Of a DNA stretch of 64,000 bases, positions 8,195 through 16,470 are shown in pieces. The position numbers and the translations under genes were made by a program. The stretch comes from Sulfobacillus thermotolerans (GTDB lineage: Bacteria; Bacillota; Sulfobacillia; Sulfobacillales; Sulfobacillaceae), in assembly GCA_002951815.1 (NCBI GenBank), contig CP019454.1, positions 1,364,001-1,428,000 on the forward strand, written 5' to 3'. The notes beneath the pieces were generated by a model, which saw only the letters and a program-made list of their open reading frames with translations, made no database searches and was not told the DNA's origin. Position 1 is the stretch's first letter. Each line of letters starts with the position of its first letter.

Positions 8195-10282
8195 TTGGAA
8201 TATCGCTATCGGCCCTCATCGCACACATTTGCTTTAGAACGCAAAAATTTAGCGCAAGCGCTAGCCACTATAAAAAAACGCATCCAAGCATTGCTTGACA
8301 ATAAGGGCACGCCCGTGAGTGGTTATAATGATATTACTGTGTATCAGGCCGTGGCTCGGGGACAGCAGATTTGGTATGAGGAATGGGACCGTCATGGGCA
8401 CAATCCTTACTATGGCCGTATCGAGTATGTCGACCGAACAGAGGGAGAAGAGCCGACTGTTGTCTATGTCAGTAAAGCCCAAAGATCGCTGGAATTTGAG
8501 GACGCTAACGGGCGGTTAGTGGATATTATCCCGTGGAATGCGCCGGTTGCCCGCATGTTTATTACGCACCGCTCTGTCCCAGGGCAATGGGACCTTGACC
8601 GGGTTACGCGCATAGGCATTGACAATCTCGAGGTTGTCGAAGTGGCTGATACCTTCCGCGGGCCCATGTTGCCTCCGTTGCCTGACAGCGAAGGTGAGAA
8701 CGCCGCGGAGCAACTGTTTGAGAAGCGGGGCGGCGGTAAGTTATCGGACATTGTGGCGACCTTGCAGGAAGAACAATATGATCTTATTGTCCAACCCTTG
8801 CGTCAGAATCTTGTCATTCAAGGGGGACCGGGCAGCGGTAAAACCGAAATTGCCTTACATCGCATTGTTCATTTGCTCCATTCGGCTGCACTTTCTCCGC
8901 AACAAATTTTATATTTGGGTCCGTCTGGACCGTTTTTGCGGTACGTCTCGGATATTTTGCCATCATTGGACGCTCAAGATGTTGTGCTACACGACCTCGT
9001 CTCATGGCTGTCACGAGAATTAGGCGTCCCCGTTCGAAAAAAATCGGCTAGTTCTGACGACGCCTTATTATATGATGAGGTGTTTACCCAAAGGCTAGAA
9101 CGTTGGGTTGACCACTATGCCGCGAACTTGGCGAAGAACCTAGGCGATTTGCGGATGGCCTTTGATGTGGAAACGGTCAGCGGTCGGCATCAAGGTACGT
9201 TGGAATTGTCATCGGCGCAAGTTTATGAGACTTTTGCGACCTCCTCACGATATTCATTACGGGAACGGTGGCGCCTGTTAAGACACCGTTGGGACCAAAT
9301 GGTAGAAACGGCCTTAGCGGGAGCGGAGAGCCGTCAATTGACCTCTTATCAAAAGTTGGCCCGCCAGCGATTTGATCATTGGCAAGAACAAGTCCCACGG
9401 GTGGAGACGCTTCAAGATTTGATGGCTATTTATCCCGTAGCGCGACAGGAAGCAGGGATTGAAGCACCCTTTCATCGGGAATCGGTATGGGCCCTCGCCG
9501 ATGCCTTAGCGTTATTGTTTTTAGCCGGGAGGTTTTTAGGGCATTCACAGCATTATGCCTTAGTGGTTTTAGATGAGGCTCAAGATGTCCCCGCTGTGGG
9601 CTTCGCTCTGGCGGAGCAATTGGTCTCCACGAATGGCTCGCTTACGTTGGTTGGGGATCCGTTTCAACATCTTAATCCCTATACGGAGGTCGAAAACTGG
9701 TCGGAGGTAGCAAACCGATTGCATGCCCAACATGTCGAACTTTTGGATAATTATCGTTCAGGAGCGCAGATTGTGCACCTAGCCAATGCGGCGCATCCGG
9801 CCGGTATTAAACAAGTCCCTCGGCGCGGCGGCGGCATCATTCATCCACCGGTTAAGGTTAGCGAGTCAAAGGTGGCCGAAGCGGTGATGCAAGAGGTAGT
9901 GCGGGGCAAACGAGAGTATTTAGGACAAGTGGCAGTGATTTTTGCTAATAAGGCACCGCGGGATTTATTAGAGCGCTTTCAACGTCTTAAACCGGAGACG
10001 ATTGAAATGGCCTTTGAGCCCGAAAATCCTGAACCGTACGACGTCATTATGGCGACCGTGGAATATGCTAAAGGACTCGAGTTTGATATGGTGATCTTGA
10101 TGGCCGAAACGGAAGAGGCTTTTGAGACAACAGGAGCCGGAGCTTATCAATTATTTACGGGCATTTCGCGAGCACGCGAAGAAGTGATGATGATGGGATT
10201 GCGCCATCTTCCTAAACTGTATGGGCGTTGTTATCGGCAGGCCCTGCGCATGACAAAATTTGGGTCTAGCGCGTTACGATAG
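8195..10282 (+). CDS. helD: HelD-like superfamily 1 helicase / RNA polymerase recycling factor
   Basis: 695 residues. The N-terminal third holds the HelD signature: NPYYGRIEY, a strand ending VVYVSKAQ, and IIPWNAPVARMF in place of the usual DWRAP segment. Then come Walker A GGPGSGKT (210-217), Walker B with DEAQ (460-463), motif III LVGDPFQHLNP, motif IV DNYRSGAQI, and motifs V-VI (EYAKGLEFDMVIL, FTGISRAREEV). HelD in Bacillus pulls stalled RNA polymerase off DNA rather than unwinding duplex. Assignment over UvrD/PcrA rests on the N-terminal domain. The start is TTG after GGTGGTG, with no better start nearby. It is slightly short for the family. Confidence 0.82.
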   Translation: MEYRYRPSSHTFALERKNLAQALATIKKRIQALLDNKGTPVSGYNDITVYQAVARGQQIWYEEWDRHGHNPYYGRIEYVDRTEGEEPTVVYVSKAQRSLEFEDANGRLVDIIPWNAPVARMFITHRSVPGQWDLDRVTRIGIDNLEVVEVADTFRGPMLPPLPDSEGENAAEQLFEKRGGGKLSDIVATLQEEQYDLIVQPLRQNLVIQGGPGSGKTEIALHRIVHLLHSAALSPQQILYLGPSGPFLRYVSDILPSLDAQDVVLHDLVSWLSRELGVPVRKKSASSDDALLYDEVFTQRLERWVDHYAANLAKNLGDLRMAFDVETVSGRHQGTLELSSAQVYETFATSSRYSLRERWRLLRHRWDQMVETALAGAESRQLTSYQKLARQRFDHWQEQVPRVETLQDLMAIYPVARQEAGIEAPFHRESVWALADALALLFLAGRFLGHSQHYALVVLDEAQDVPAVGFALAEQLVSTNGSLTLVGDPFQHLNPYTEVENWSEVANRLHAQHVELLDNYRSGAQIVHLANAAHPAGIKQVPRRGGGIIHPPVKVSESKVAEAVMQEVVRGKREYLGQVAVIFANKAPRDLLERFQRLKPETIEMAFEPENPEPYDVIMATVEYAKGLEFDMVILMAETEEAFETTGAGAYQLFTGISRAREEVMMMGLRHLPKLYGRCYRQALRMTKFGSSALR

Positions 10283-10356
10283 GCTGCATGTAAATAGGAA
10301 AACGTCTATAATGACAAATAGTAAGCAGTACGAATAGTTGTTAAGGGGGTTTTACG

Positions 10357-10575
10357 ATGTGGTTTAGGCGACGTCCGCAAGTTCCATTGTTCTTTTGGTT
10401 CTTAGCGCTTTTGGGATTGACTCGCGTAGCTCGGGTCACAAAGTGGTCAAATATGTCCGACGAACAGCGCGCGGCTTACCGTGAAAAACGGCACCGGTTT
10501 CTGCAAAAACTCGATGACGCCTACCGGGTGTGGGATGAACCGGTAGACGATGGGCCCGCTTCGGATCAGAAGTAG
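10357..10575 (+). CDS. Small membrane-associated hypothetical protein (72 aa)
   Basis: Has a very good ribosome site (AAGGGGG, 9 nt before ATG). It starts with a basic patch (MWFRRR), then one hydrophobic segment (PLFFWFLALLGLTRVA), then a charged helix (DEQRAAYREKRHRFLQKLDDAY) with an acidic end, so one membrane anchor with a cytosolic tail is likely. I do not recognise the family. It lies 32 nt upstream of the AarF-like kinase gene and could be co-transcribed with it. Confidence 0.6.
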   Translation: MWFRRRPQVPLFFWFLALLGLTRVARVTKWSNMSDEQRAAYREKRHRFLQKLDDAYRVWDEPVDDGPASDQK

Positions 10576-10607
10576 GGTCACTAGCTAAAATGGGACGAGG
10601 GTGAAGG

Positions 10608-12338
10608 GTGCACGTGGCTTCTCAACTGTCGAGGACCATCTCAATATTCCGGTTGGCCTTGTCCTATTGGGCTGATTACCGTGCGATTCAACGTGCTGAA
10701 CGGATCTTGCCCAAAGACCAAGCCGCGCGCGCAGTGGATGCCATCTATCAGCAAGGTGGCATCCGTTTTCGCCGTGAGGCCCTGCGGCTGCAAGGACTCA
10801 TCATCAAGGTGGGGCAGTTTCTTAGCGCCCGGACCGATGTGTTGCCTTTAGCATTCACCAAAGAGTTGCAACAATTGCAAGATCAGGTACCTGCTGCCCT
10901 GTTTGAGGCTGTGAAATTAACGATTGAAGAGGCTTATCAGAAACCTTTGGGGGAAATTTTTGAAGACTTTGAGCCGATTCCAGTGGCAGCGGCATCGTTA
11001 GGACAAGTGCACCGTGCGCGTCTGCGCCGTGAACCTGGTGTGGTCGCGGTGAAAGTGCAAAGACCGGCTATCCGGGCCCTTGCTAAAACAGACTTACGGG
11101 CTTTGGCCCGGATTATGGCCGTTTTAAAGCGGTGGACAAAAGTCGGTCGACGGCTTGATACGGTTCGGCTCTTTGAGGAATTTCGCGAGTCTGTCGACCG
11201 CGAGCTGGACTATCTTCAGGAACAAGACCACTTGCGCCATTTCCAACGGAACTTTGCCGAGTGGTCCAATATTCAAGTGCCTCGTGTCTACGAATCCTAT
11301 GCAAGGCCAACGGTCTTGGTCATGGAATTCGTAGAAGGCGTGAAGTTAACGGACCATGAACAGCTACGTGCCCAAGGATTAGATGAGAAGGGATTAGCGC
11401 GTCTACTTGTAGAAGCGTATTTGAAGCAAATTGTCATCGACGGCTTTGTTCAAATTGACCCCCATCCGGGAAATTTCCTGGCGGGCCTAGATGGCCGATT
11501 GATTTTCTTAGATTTTGGTATGATGGCGACGATTCCTTCTGAACATGTTGACGTTTTTGGGCAATTGGTTGAATTTGGGCTGGCACGCAATGCACCGGGC
11601 GTGGTGGATAGTATGGTGGCGCTAGGATTTGTGAGGCCATCAGCGAATTTAGAAATTTTGACACGCGCAGTGCGCTTCATGCTCGATCGCATTGCGGGAG
11701 TGCCGTTACAAGAAGGGCCAGCACTAAGCGCGCTCGTTCGCGATTTTCAAGATTTCTTATATGAGGAGCCGTTGCAGTTTCCTGCACAATATATGTTTTT
11801 AGGACGAGCTATTGGCATGCTGTTTGGGCTAGTAGGAGGACTCGATCCCGACTTAGATTGGATGGCGCTCTTAAAAGAAAAAGCCTTGCCGATGATTAAC
11901 GAACGGCGTGTAGTCTGGAATAATCGTTATTATCAATGGGTTCGCGAGCAAATTGGCAACCTATGGGGTCCAACAGGTCAAATGGTGTGGGACAAAGTGG
12001 CCGACAAGGCCAAGGGTTGGGGGCAAATTGGATGGCGCCTTCCGGAAGAGCTCGATGTCGCATTGAACAAAATCGGTCGCGGTTCAGTCAGCACCCGCCC
12101 CGAATTGACACCGGTGTTGCGGCGTCTGGATAAAATTTCTAGTCAAATGGCAGTCCTTGTGGCATGGGTGCTTGCGGGCTTTTCGGCTATTGTGGCGAGT
12201 TTATGGCAACAACACAAGGGGGCCCTGTGGCTCGCGACGGCCCTGTATGTGATCGCGGGGTTCGCGTTCCTTAGTGGTGTGGTGAGCTTAATGAGGGTGC
12301 GGCGCACAGCACGTCGAACACGGTACCATGCGCCTTAG
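10608..12338 (+). CDS. AarF/UbiB (ABC1) family atypical protein kinase-like protein
   Basis: 576 residues. The N-terminal KxGQ segment (IIKVGQFLSARTDVLP) marks the ABC1/UbiB family. The ATP-site Lys149 (VAVKVQRP), the metal-site region (DPHPGNFL) and DFG (IFLDFGMMA) are present. The last ~60 residues form two membrane helices, typical of the UbiB subgroup. Family members support quinone synthesis or lipid handling as ATPases; the substrate here is unknown. Starts at GTG 10608 after GAGGGTGAAGG. The second IS607 copy is inserted at the last base of the stop codon, and the rebuilt empty site also reads TAG, so the protein is unchanged by the insertion. Confidence 0.87.
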   Translation: MHVASQLSRTISIFRLALSYWADYRAIQRAERILPKDQAARAVDAIYQQGGIRFRREALRLQGLIIKVGQFLSARTDVLPLAFTKELQQLQDQVPAALFEAVKLTIEEAYQKPLGEIFEDFEPIPVAAASLGQVHRARLRREPGVVAVKVQRPAIRALAKTDLRALARIMAVLKRWTKVGRRLDTVRLFEEFRESVDRELDYLQEQDHLRHFQRNFAEWSNIQVPRVYESYARPTVLVMEFVEGVKLTDHEQLRAQGLDEKGLARLLVEAYLKQIVIDGFVQIDPHPGNFLAGLDGRLIFLDFGMMATIPSEHVDVFGQLVEFGLARNAPGVVDSMVALGFVRPSANLEILTRAVRFMLDRIAGVPLQEGPALSALVRDFQDFLYEEPLQFPAQYMFLGRAIGMLFGLVGGLDPDLDWMALLKEKALPMINERRVVWNNRYYQWVREQIGNLWGPTGQMVWDKVADKAKGWGQIGWRLPEELDVALNKIGRGSVSTRPELTPVLRRLDKISSQMAVLVAWVLAGFSAIVASLWQQHKGALWLATALYVIAGFAFLSGVVSLMRVRRTARRTRYHAP

Positions 12339-12411
12339 GAGGTTTAAGCTGCTTGCTGTCAATCATGATGATCTCTGATAATATGTTATAATATAATAAG
12401 GTGATTGTATT

Positions 12412-13062
12412 ATGGATGAGCAGTTTGTCAGTATCGGCAAGGCGGCCAAGATGCTCGGCATGAGCATCGACGGACTCCGGAAGTGGGAACGCGAAGGGCG
12501 CCTGATTCCGGTGCGTACCGTGACGAATCATCGGCGCTATCGGGTCGCGGACTTACGCGCCCTGATGCACGAGGATGCGCCTGATGTTGCTAGGGATACT
12601 CGTTGTCTCCTCTATGCCCGCGTCTCGACCACAAAACAACAAGACGCGGGGAACTTGGATCGTCAACTCGGGCGGTTAACCGCGTTCGCTGCGGAGCAGC
12701 GATGGACTGTGGTGGCGGCTCTTACCGATGTCGCGAGCGGCTTGAATGAAAAACGGCGGGGTCTCCATCGGTTGCTGGATCTTGCTCAGCAACACCAAGC
12801 GGGCATTGTGGCTGTGGAATCCAAGGATCGATTGGCACGCTTCGGGTTTACTTATCTGGAAAGTTACCTGCACGCCTTTGGCGTGCGTGTTGTTGTCATG
12901 GAACACACGGTGAAAGACGATCAGCAGGAACTCGTGGAGGACTTGATTGCCATTACCACGTCGTTCTCGGCCCGCATTTATGGCAAACGCGGAGGGGAAA
13001 AGATGGGGTCGACCGTGCGTCAAGCGATGGCGACCTTAGCTCAGGAAGGAGTCCCCGAATGA
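12412..13062 (+). CDS. tnpA: IS607-family serine recombinase (transposase TnpA), copy 2
   Basis: 216 residues, identical to copy 1 except Asp for Glu near residue 122. The MerR-like helix-turn-helix, nucleophile Ser72 and the rest of the catalytic domain are intact. AAGGTG precedes the ATG, with the same TATAAT-type leader upstream; the leader differs from copy 1 by a one-base deletion and a substitution. It overlaps tnpB by ATGA. Confidence 0.94.
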   Translation: MDEQFVSIGKAAKMLGMSIDGLRKWEREGRLIPVRTVTNHRRYRVADLRALMHEDAPDVARDTRCLLYARVSTTKQQDAGNLDRQLGRLTAFAAEQRWTVVAALTDVASGLNEKRRGLHRLLDLAQQHQAGIVAVESKDRLARFGFTYLESYLHAFGVRVVVMEHTVKDDQQELVEDLIAITTSFSARIYGKRGGEKMGSTVRQAMATLAQEGVPE

Positions 13063-14579
13063 AGACAACCATTTTGGGTGTCTTGCTCGATGTCACGCCC
13101 GATCAGGACACGGTGTTACGCCGTTTGATGCGCAAATATGGGTTCATGCTACGGTTTGCCTTTCAACGCTTGGTTGGAGGACTACAAAACATAGGCGGTT
13201 TGGAACGTCACTGTGCCAGTGAAACGGAGTTGCCGCTGCGTTACGCCAAAGATGCGGTGCAAGAAGCGCAAGACCTCATTCGGGCCCGCCATCAAGCCAT
13301 GAAAGACGGGGCGACTTTATGGACGCAACGCGTGAAAAAAACCCGAGAACGGTTGACCGCACTCCGGGCCTCCCCGCATCCGAATGCCCGCCGCATTGCG
13401 GGACAAGAACGTAAGCTCACGCATCAAGAAGCCCAGCAAGCGTTTTATCAACAGCATGTCGAGGCAGGCACCTTTCCTCCCGTGGTGTTTGGCACAAAAA
13501 AACGGTGGTTGGATCGGTTCAAGACTCTCGATGACCCCCTCGCCGAACAGAAACGCCAGCAGGCGTGGCGGGAAGAATGGGACGAGAGCCGGAATGGTCG
13601 GCTGTCAGCGCGTGGGGATCGAACCAAAAGGGGCAATCCCCTCCTGCGCGTCCGCGCAGGGGTCGACCATTGGATCTTAGAAATCTCTCTCGATTGCCTC
13701 AAACCGGGCAACCCCGACGCCAAAGTCCCTCGGTATGAGAAACTGGAGATCCCTCTCTATATTGCGCGGAAGGTGTCCAAGAAAACTGGCCAAGTCCATG
13801 GCCGGGATTATGAGGGGCTGCTGCGTCGGGTGCTCGCCGCCAGCGACCCCTATCAAGTCGAAATTCTCCGACGTCAAGGACGGTATCAGGTCCGCGTGAC
13901 CGTCGAAGAAGTCCCCGCGCCCATACAGACCGATCCTCGTCATGGCTGGGTGGGAGTGGATACCAACAGCACCTTTTTGGCGCTCTGTCACGTGTTGCCG
14001 AACGGCAACGCCTGCGCCTTCGCGACGATCGGGGACCCCCGTCTCTTCGATGTCCGATCGACCCAACGCGACGCGTTGGTGGGAGGTCTCGCGGTCGAGA
14101 CCGTTCAGTGGGCTAAGGCTCGTGGAGCGGGACTGGTCGTGGAAGACTTGCAGTTCATCCATGATCGGGATGTGAGCGCCAAGTTTAACCGCGTGACGCA
14201 CCAGTTTAATTACCGGGCCTTGCTGACAGCGGTCGAACGACAGGCCGCGCGGGAAGGCGTCGCCTTGCGGAAAGTCAAACCAGCTTATACCTCGATTATC
14301 GGGCGGTTCAAGTATCAGCCGCAATACGGGATGAGCGTGCATCACGCCGCGGCCCTCGTGATCGGGCGACGAGGCGGACTGAAAGTCCGCCGGGAAAACG
14401 TCCCGAAAGCCTTGCGGCTCTGGATGCAAGACCGCGATCAATGGAACGACCCCACTTATCGGAAAAATGATTGGAGTGCATGGGCTCGGATTAAACGGAT
14501 CATGACGAAGACGTTGGCATCGCACCATCAGTATTTGAGTGCCTGGTTAGGGTATCGCAAGACGTTATTCTCCGAATGA
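13059..14579 (+). CDS. tnpB: TnpB-family RNA-guided nuclease-like protein, copy 2 (atypical RuvC)
   Basis: 506 residues. Compared with copy 1 I count about eight amino-acid changes (for example Leu to Pro and Gln to Arg in the N-terminal half, and Gly-Asp-Ser to Ser-Asp-Pro near residue 263). Asp301 and Glu362 are kept, and the zinc-ribbon cysteines and the RuvC-III Asp are absent here too. So the atypical active site is a property of the lineage, not damage to one copy. Its right-end RNA would take its guide from the start of the DNA at 14862. Confidence 0.9.
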   Translation: MKTTILGVLLDVTPDQDTVLRRLMRKYGFMLRFAFQRLVGGLQNIGGLERHCASETELPLRYAKDAVQEAQDLIRARHQAMKDGATLWTQRVKKTRERLTALRASPHPNARRIAGQERKLTHQEAQQAFYQQHVEAGTFPPVVFGTKKRWLDRFKTLDDPLAEQKRQQAWREEWDESRNGRLSARGDRTKRGNPLLRVRAGVDHWILEISLDCLKPGNPDAKVPRYEKLEIPLYIARKVSKKTGQVHGRDYEGLLRRVLAASDPYQVEILRRQGRYQVRVTVEEVPAPIQTDPRHGWVGVDTNSTFLALCHVLPNGNACAFATIGDPRLFDVRSTQRDALVGGLAVETVQWAKARGAGLVVEDLQFIHDRDVSAKFNRVTHQFNYRALLTAVERQAAREGVALRKVKPAYTSIIGRFKYQPQYGMSVHHAAALVIGRRGGLKVRRENVPKALRLWMQDRDQWNDPTYRKNDWSAWARIKRIMTKTLASHHQYLSAWLGYRKTLFSE

Positions 14580-14861
14580 CCCACATCGCATTCCCCCGTC
14601 GCCACCACGTGGCGAAAGGAGCGACGGGGCATCTTGATGAGGGCCCAGTAACACTGGGGCTCAGGGCACCACCGACGGGACACCGATGGGAGTTTCCTGC
14701 CATCCTTCTCCTGCCGGGATCTTGAGCGGTGCGTGGGGGGAAAACATCCCCACGCGATGGGGCGGAAGCCACCCCCGAGCAGACGAATCCTGTGAGGACT
14801 GCGGGTCCCGTTAGGGGCCGAGAAAAGCCGAAAGAGATTATCGTAAGTTTTTTTAACCAGG
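14580..14861 (+). ncRNA. Candidate omega RNA / structured right end of IS607 copy 2
   Basis: Same 282-nt structured region as in copy 1, with all three main hairpins kept and only about three substitutions seen (near 14810 and 14846). The stems are conserved. If processed as in other TnpB systems, the guide would begin at 14862, reading into the 3' end of the YbjQ gene. Confidence 0.55.
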
Positions 14862-14875
14862 GAATGCCGTGATCT

Positions 14876-15325
14876 TTATTTGACTTGCAAGGTGACGGGC
14901 CGATTCTGAGGCTCTCCGACTTTTTTTACGGCGGTTCCCGTTGCGACCACTTCCATAATTTCTTCTGAACGATGAATGATCTCGATCTGGACATTTATCA
15001 CCGCGTCTGCCCCTAGTGCATCGGCTTCTGCCTTCATGCGCTGTAGTGACAGCTCACGCGCGGCGTACATCAACTGGGTTAACTGTTTTAATTCCCCCCG
15101 TTGCATGCCTTTAAATGCCGTAGCAATTCCGCCGCTGACCCCCATGCTCATCACGGAGTTGCCGAGGACAAAGCCTAAGGGCCGGTAGCCGGCATCGGTG
15201 ACCAGCCAGAAATCCATGGCACTGAGGTTGCTCGTGGCAGCGCCATGATCTTGTTGGAGTTTTTGAATTTCCTCTTCCACTTCGCCCATGGAGGTCAATT
15301 GCGTGTTGTTCCCAAACAACGGCAT
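14876..15325 (-). CDS. YbjQ/UPF0145 family protein
   Basis: 149 residues. From residue ~50 the UPF0145 (YbjQ, DUF74) core is clear: PLGFVLGNSVMSMGVSGG, then a long helix (LTQLMYAARELSLQRMKAEA) and ALGADAVINVQIEI followed by VVATGTAV. The family forms pentameric rings and is often labelled heavy-metal-binding, but its role is not settled. About 45 extra residues precede the core. The start has GAGAGGAGCG upstream. It is convergent with the AarF-like gene, with IS607 copy 2 wedged between. Confidence 0.82.
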   Translation of the reverse strand: MPLFGNNTQLTSMGEVEEEIQKLQQDHGAATSNLSAMDFWLVTDAGYRPLGFVLGNSVMSMGVSGGIATAFKGMQRGELKQLTQLMYAARELSLQRMKAEADALGADAVINVQIEIIHRSEEIMEVVATGTAVKKVGEPQNRPVTLQVK

Positions 15326-15480
15326 GGAAATCGCTCCTCTCAGTTATCGTGCGGTGATATTTTACCATAGGATGGAAGTTGTTGGGGCTTTGAGTGGTGT
15401 TCCATCGATGCTTCACCCCGGAATAATGCCGAAGGTCATAGGCTGAATCGGGTAATATCTTGACTCTAGGAGGAGACTAC

Positions 15481-16389
15481 GTGGCTGCTGTATATTTGGA
15501 TATGGACCCCGGACACGATGATGCTTTAGCGATGCTGGTGGCCCTTGCTACGTTAGAAGTGCAAGGAGTAAGTGTCGTGGCGGGAAATCAAACGGTCGAT
15601 AAGACGATGCGCAATGCGCGCCGTATTTTAACGGCCGCAAATCGACCAGACATCCCTTTGCGGGAAGGCGCGTCCCGTCCGCTGTTTCGTTCTTTGGTGA
15701 CAGCGGGTTCCGTACATGGGACCTCTGGCTTAGACGGCTATGAATTCCCTGTGCTTGATGTCTCGGAGAGTGCGCAGCCGGCTGTCGCATGGCTCCGCGA
15801 GCAGATGCAAGGGTCTTTACAGGCAGTGACATGGATCGCAACGGGGCCCCTCACCAATGTCGCGTCGTTCATCCTTGGGCACCCCGACCTTGTGAAAAAT
15901 ATTGGTCTCTTGGCGATCATGGGGGGAGCGTTGCGTGGCGGCAATATCACACCCTGCGCCGAATTTAATTTCTACGTCGATCCGGATGCGGCGAACATTG
16001 TATTAACATCTGGCATTCCCATCCGCCTCGTGGGGCTCGATGTCACGCATAAGGCCTTACTATCCCAAGACGGTATTCAACGATTTCGCCGCTTGCCTGG
16101 TATGGTAGGTGAGATGCTTTATGGATTGTTTACGTTCTTTGCGGCGCATGAGCCTGATGCCAATGCGCAGGGCGTACCGATTCACGATGTGCTAGCGGTT
16201 GCCGCGGCAGAGCATCCTGAGTTCTTTACATGGCTCATGGTGCCGGTAACCGTTGAAAGGTGTGACGGTCAGTGCCGGGGACAAGTTCAGCAACGCAGTG
16301 AGGGACCTCTTGTGGCGGTCGCGACGGATATTGATACCGCCAAATTTTTTGATTGGATGTGGACGGCACTTGAGCGTTACTACCGTTGA
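15481..16389 (+). CDS. Inosine-uridine-preferring nucleoside hydrolase
   Basis: Cleaves the N-glycosidic bond of ribonucleosides to release base and ribose, for salvage. The Ca2+-site motif is at the very N-terminus (DMDPGHDDALAML, residues 7-19), closest to the RihA/RihB form. Further landmarks are TGPLTNVA and AEFNFYVDPDAA with the following Asp-rich segment. The start is GTG 15481, seven bases after AGGAGG; a TTG at 15460 lies before that site and is rejected. 302 residues is a normal length. It stands alone, upstream of an MFS gene with no obvious terminator between. Confidence 0.9.
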   Translation: MAAVYLDMDPGHDDALAMLVALATLEVQGVSVVAGNQTVDKTMRNARRILTAANRPDIPLREGASRPLFRSLVTAGSVHGTSGLDGYEFPVLDVSESAQPAVAWLREQMQGSLQAVTWIATGPLTNVASFILGHPDLVKNIGLLAIMGGALRGGNITPCAEFNFYVDPDAANIVLTSGIPIRLVGLDVTHKALLSQDGIQRFRRLPGMVGEMLYGLFTFFAAHEPDANAQGVPIHDVLAVAAAEHPEFFTWLMVPVTVERCDGQCRGQVQQRSEGPLVAVATDIDTAKFFDWMWTALERYYR

Positions 16390-16456
16390 AGACGGTATAA
16401 GATCAAAAAATTCAACCGTGCTATGATACCCCTGGGCGGTGCTTCAAGGATTTCAG

Positions 16457-16470
16457 TATAATAAGAGTCA
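16457..16470 (+). promoter_or_regulatory. -10 box abutting the start codon (possible leaderless mRNA)
   Basis: TATAAT at 16457-16462 ends seven bases before ATG 16470, so transcription would begin about at the A of ATG. No ribosome site lies at a usable distance (the nearest, AAGGA, is ~19 nt away). No good -35 is seen. Confidence 0.35.

Larger units (their letters stand above)
12338..14861 (+). mobile_element. IS607-family insertion sequence, copy 2
   Basis: Same element and orientation as copy 1, bounded by GG at 12338-12339 and 14860-14861. The first G is also the last base of the TAG stop of the AarF-like gene. Joining the flanks gives ...GCGCCTTAGG then GAATGCCGTG, an intact site between that gene and the convergent YbjQ gene only ~15 nt further on. 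No target duplication is seen. Most differences from copy 1 are in tnpB, and most of those change amino acids. Confidence 0.93.
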
